A stretch of DNA of 64,000 bases from the NCBI RefSeq assembly GCF_003672135.1, contig NC_039517.1, forward strand, positions 2,108,001 through 2,172,000. The letters run 5' to 3'. Made by a program: the position numbers and the translations under genes. A model generated the notes under the pieces. The model made no database searches. It saw only the letters and a program-made list of their open reading frames with translations, and had not been told where the DNA came from. The stretch comes from Ooceraea biroi. Its lineage: Eukaryota; Arthropoda; Insecta; Hymenoptera; Formicidae. Position 1 is the stretch's first letter. The number at the start of each line of letters is the position of its first letter. Below are positions 59,432 through 64,000 of the stretch, one piece after another.

Positions 59432-60437
59432 CAGGGATCGGCATCAACGATATTTTCAGTAATATTTTCAGCTTTGATTAACAATTATTTTGATAATCAG
59501 TAATCAACTTCGAGAAATTTATTATTAATTGAGTAATCAGTAAGCAAGATCAACAATTTTTTAATTGCTCGGTTAATCAGTAATCAAAATGAACAATTTT
59601 TCAATTACTCCAGTAATCAGTAATCAAAGTGAAAAATTTTTAAATTATTCGATTAATCAGTAATTATAGTATAAAATATTTTTGTTACTTGATTAATCAG
59701 CAATCAGAACGTAATAATTTTAATTACTTGATTAATCAGTAATCAGACCGAAAAATTTTTCAATTATTTCATCACTCAGTAATCAGTGTCAGATGTTCCT
59801 TGATTATTTAGTTGATTTTTTTCTGGATTATTTTCTTGATTATTTAAGTAGTTATCAGCGTGCAGCACCAATTCCATACAGAAAAAATGAAATTAACGCA
59901 ATATTTCACTATTTAAATTATTATTTTATCAGTCATAAAAAATCCTACTTCAACTAATTTTATTAGAAAAATATTGCGTTGAATTAATTTTTTTCTGTAT
60001 ATAATTGCTGCTGTACGCTGATGACTTAAATAATCGAGATACTTAAATAATCAAGAAAATAATCCAGAAAAAAATCAACTAAATAATCAAGGAACATCTG
60101 ACACTGATTACTGAGTGATGAAATAATTGAAAAATTTTTCGGTCTGATTACTGATTAATCAAGTAACAAAAATATTTTATACTATAATTACTGATTAATC
60201 GAATAATTAAAAAGTTTTTCACTTTGATTACTGATTACTGGAGTAATTGAAAAATTGTTTATTTTGATTACTGATTAATCGAGTAATTGAGAAATTGTTC
60301 TTTTTGATTACTGATTAACCGAGCAATTGAAAAATTGCTCATCTTGATTACTGATTAATCAATTAATCGGGAATTATTTTTTCCTGTTAAATAAATAATT
60401 AAATACTCAAGTAATATTAATTTATTATTAATATTTT
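59432..60437. mobile_element. hAT non-autonomous element, copy C, foldback form lacking its right tip
   Basis: The left end CAGGGATCGGCA begins at 59432 after CTCGGGAG. The same 8 bases recur at 60438-60445, so the target duplication is intact. The expected last 11 bases of the right terminal repeat (GCCGATCCCTG) are absent: the element stops at ATATTTT. The 40-bp arrays are present in both arms in opposite orientation (about 59530-59790 and 60110-60375), unlike copy A, making a 1006-bp foldback. Confidence 0.9.
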
Positions 60438-60445
60438 CTCGGGAG

Positions 60446-63400
60446 GCTCTGCCAGTGCCGACGAGACAAGCAAGAACGGCGGAATGCCGCATCGCGGCGG
60501 GGTGCAGTCGGGGCGGAAAGTCGTTTATCGAGTCGACCGGCGCGGCGGCGGGGTGTACCAGCGCACATTGATATGCAAAATTTGTAGTTTCGAGGAGCTC
60601 ACGGGAGAGACTGGAGCGCGCGTGCGAGTGCGGCGAGTAAACTTCGAGATCCGAGTGTCTCTGGCTTTATAATCGGCCTCGTAGCTCGATGTACGCGCGG
60701 TATCCGGGTATCCCGGGTATCCGGCCGCCCTTCCGCACGAGGGTACGCTAATCCGCTCCTAAATATCCTCCGCGCCGCTCCGCAAATCCGCGCTGCAGCC
60801 CGCCAGCTCGAGATTATGAAGTCATCGTGCTTGCGCGAGGCAACAACGGAGGAAAGTAAGACACTTTGCAAGAACAGAGTAGAGGCGTCAATAAAGCAAA
60901 GTTACACGACGACGCGAGCAACCACGGGTAAACGGATAATCCCAAAGCAGAAATAATGAAGTAAAGTTTCGCGACGATTGTCGCGGCTCAGCCTTTCACC
61001 AGTTACCGATTACGTTCTGCCGCTGGCGTTACTTCCGCGTCAATAACGTCGAAGATGCACTCGCGCGACGTGCATTCGAAAGCTGAAACATCATGAAAGA
61101 GCCAGAGAAAAAGAGCGAGAAGATGGATGGCCATGGAGGGAGTGCGGGGCGAGCAGTTAATTAGCCCGAGTTAAAAGCTCGGCTTAAATGACCTATTCAA
61201 CGCTTAACGTCGGGCGAATTCGTTTCGGTACCCTCCTCGGTGCCACAGCCCAAGGAACACCACGTTGTTCACCCCCGCATCTGCTCCCTTTCGCACGGGC
61301 CGTTTTTCCAGACTCGGAGACTCATCGTGCCGCACGGTCGAACGTCAAAAAGTTCGTTAAACAAATCACGTCTTTCCGAGATCCTCTCATTTCCGCGGGG
61401 GTTGCAAGCAACCCCCCCCCCTCAGAAACGATAAAGGGAGCGTCCGCTCGCCACGCCTTCGAGTAAGTAAAATATCGCCGGGAGAAGCGCCTCTTCGCGA
61501 ATCTCCGTTCCCGGTATCTTTCCTGAGAATCGCGTCTTTCATTTATTCAGGAAAGCGTAACTTCATTTGCCTTCGCGCGCTTTCGAAAAACCGACACGGG
61601 GGGTGTGAAGCCGGCTCGAGGCGCTCCTCCGGCGTCGCGGCGGTGCCAGACACGCCTGACTCGCCGACCCTTCGACGACCGCCGCCGTTTCCCGGTATCA
61701 TCATGACTAAATGAAATCCATTAGGAAATGGAAGACGGGGCGAGGCAGACAGTCGCGGCTGGGTGTAATGAAAAATCATTATGATGACTGCGACGAAGCG
61801 CAGGGGAGGAAAATCGTGCCGGGCGAAAACGCGATATCGACGTCCCCGATATAAAGGGAGATGTCAGGGATGACGCTCCATTGGGAATAGTCGAGAGCAT
61901 CGCGATATTTATCCAAGCGAGATTCAGAAACGCGTCGCTGGCACAGATTGTTTAAATGTAGCTTAAAATCTGGTTTAAAAATGAATCAAATTGCAGATGC
62001 CTCAGGTACTTGAATAAGACAAATTTTCGTTAATTGTCAGAAGCATCATCGTATCGTCTTGATAATCGATACATCTTGACAATTGCCAAGGTAACGCAGT
62101 TATAAAAATAAATCAAATCCTATCATAATTCGTCGCACAAACATGTTTACAAGTCTCTTCTGCAAGTCAAACTGGCGCATACGGCCTTGATGGCGAAATC
62201 AAAATCACGTTCAATGATCCAGTCACAGTCAATCAGCCCGCATGATTACAGCATCCCTTTTATATAATCTCTATTCCGCGCTCCGCGTTTTCATCTTTCT
62301 GTTCGACCCCCGTCCTACTAGAAGACGTCGGATATCTTCGTTTTCCCGGCTGCAGCTCGACCTACTGTTGAAAACGCGGCGCGAGTTGTTAACCTTAGCT
62401 TGCGGTTTAATTACACGGGCAAATATTATCGAACTGACGGAGTTAATTAGATAATTAAAACTTGAAGGGTAAACTACTTTGCGAGGCTTGCGAGCGGCGC
62501 GCCGGTCTTTAAATATACATGAACGCGTACATGCGAATAACGTCGGTACCAGCGCGAAGCTGCACGCCGAGAGACGCGAGAGAACTTCTACCCTTCTACC
62601 CCGAATTTTACATCTCCAAGGAGAGTGCGGAGAAAATAATTGCACAGAGAACATCCGTTTTACTTTCCAATTTCGTGAGGCATTCTCACTGTTTCACGAG
62701 GCACCGATATCTCTGGCAATTACTTGATACTGTGACGCGAGTTGAACGGATTAGACGCGCGATTCCCCTCGTGATTTACGACTCTGCGCGGCGTCAACGG
62801 GCGGCGTCGCGCGTTGACGAAGAAATCCCTTTAAAAAGGAGGAAGCTGGCCCCGGCTAGAGCGGAGATCAGCGAGCGTGTGTTTCCGGCGTCATTATCTC
62901 CGGTTGGCAGAGCTCGCGACCCTCGTCAGAGCCGGCCATTTACACCGCGAATCCCTTCGGATAAGTGAATCCCCTCAGTCAGGCCGGCCGGCTTTAAACG
63001 TTTCAGTCTGTGCGACCTGCGATTAGTGGACGCCACGGAGACGACTTCCACCGTGATGGACGGATCAGAAGAGCGCGTGCATTCGCGAGTTCCGCGAGTT
63101 CCGTACGCGGCGCGATTTTTTATTTTTCTCGCAGCAACGTGGAAAACATGCAGAGCGCGAAGGAAGAATGGGCCGTCGATTTTTTTGTTATCTTGGTATG
63201 AATTTTTATAATTTATTATGCGTCAAACAAAAAGAGAATGCTTGCGCGATGCAATTATTACGTGAGAAATTAATTCTTGATAATTTCTGCAGCAGATCGT
63301 TGTTTCGACTGCAACAGGATTTCGCGATAAATTAGCCGCCCTAATGGAATTGACAATTCGTGCACTGAAAGACGTAATTTACAACACGACCGCCCGTTTA

Positions 63401-64000
63401 ACGTCGTTAGCATTGCTTTTCAATATTAGATCAGTGCAACTCGGGAATCAGATTGTCGGCATTCCGTGCGAGAGACAACGCTAATTAAAGGTAAAAGTGT
63501 GGGCCAACTTTTGCGTGTACTGCAGATTGTGCAATCCGCACAATCGCGCCGGCGCGGCAAGAGCCAAGAAGTTATTATACGCTTGTCGACTGTATGTTAA
63601 TGTGCTTCACGTGGGAGACGGTAAATGCGACAGAGAGAGAGAGAGAGGAATAGAGCGAGATAGCCGTCACTGTACCGGGTGTTTCAGAATCGTCACTCTT
63701 CAATTTCTCGATATCGAATATTGTGACGATTAAAATCCGCGTCGCGCCGTGAAGTCAACTTGAAATTAAACGACAAACGAGAGAGAGAGAGAATTTTATT
63801 TGCCCTTTTTTAACGCAGAGAATTTTTTTAGCAAAGAGAGAATTGTGCGAGATGTCACGGCTGAATAGCGGCAGAATCCGTTCGCTAATCGCGACTGTCG
63901 CCAGTCGGACGTTTCCATTGACGAAAACGCGGGCCTTAAAATGATGAGAAGGTACACAGTTGAAAGGAAGGCGCGACGGTTCTGGGACACCTTGTATACA
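60446..64000. other. Mixed sequence, no gene seen
   Basis: Contains a C run (61412-61421) and GA runs (63631-63648, 63779-63792). Copies of the dispersed GGGTGTYYCAGA motif lie at 63677 and, inverted, at the window edge (63982-64000). A GTAAGT-like word at 61463 follows an open frame, but no matching acceptor is convincing. Confidence 0.5.

Larger units (their letters stand above)
38500..64000 (+). other. Probable downstream intron or 3' flank of the membrane-protein gene
   Basis: Begins with GTAAGTAAATC. No exon of comparable quality was found in the remaining 25 kb. The only phase-compatible acceptor followed quickly by a stop that I noticed is at 51929. The stretch holds two hAT copies, two CACTA-like copies, a Transib-like element, a Tc1-like element and a foldback. 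Confidence 0.4.

Overview
The window looks like nuclear DNA from an insect, most probably an ant or another hymenopteran. The host sequence is rich in CpG and full of short CT/GA microsatellites. It is interrupted by AT-rich mobile elements, among them mariner, hAT, Transib-like and CACTA-like copies. This assignment rests on sequence style and element types, not on a recognised gene. No bacterial-style operon, rRNA, tRNA or CRISPR array is visible.

Host coding content is very small. A proline- and glutamate-rich exon (41-218, + strand) ends in frame at a consensus GTAAGT donor. About 38 kb downstream an exon (38387-38499, + strand) begins in the same phase behind a pyrimidine-rich TTTGCAG acceptor. 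It encodes a short polar stretch, one strongly hydrophobic membrane segment and the start of a basic stop-transfer, and ends at a second GTAAGT donor. The simplest reading is one gene for a single-pass membrane protein. The first 38 kb would then be one giant intron and much of the rest a second intron. I do not recognise the gene. A weak candidate for a terminal exon lies at 51930-51969.

Most of the readable structure is mobile DNA. Four mariner copies (3514-5240, 12445-13703, 30744-31906, 34625-35878) share the same inactivating lesions. They therefore descend from an already broken element that must have been moved by transposase supplied in trans. One carries a 489-bp internal tandem duplication bounded by an 11-bp repeat, and one has lost an end. 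Three copies of an 831-bp CACTA-like non-autonomous element (21996-22826, 43370-44200, 56676-57506) each have a different 2-bp target duplication. A hAT family (27050-27712, about 38934-39566, 59432-60437) carries arrays of a 40-bp unit built on GATTACTGATTAATC. A second hAT-type element (15805-16716) has termini packed with TCCGGAT motifs. An element at 46681-47687 has Transib/RSS-like CACAGTG ends and a 5-bp GC-rich target duplication.

Other inverted-repeat elements are a TTAA-flanked foldback (19818-20528), a foldback with 211-bp arms (49468-50271), a TA-flanked Tc1-like element (54995-55651) and an element with CCCGACTAGAAAT ends (636-1513). The remaining stretches are CpG-rich intronic or intergenic DNA in which I see no convincing gene. 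The long open frames there are best explained by a composition that lacks stop codons.
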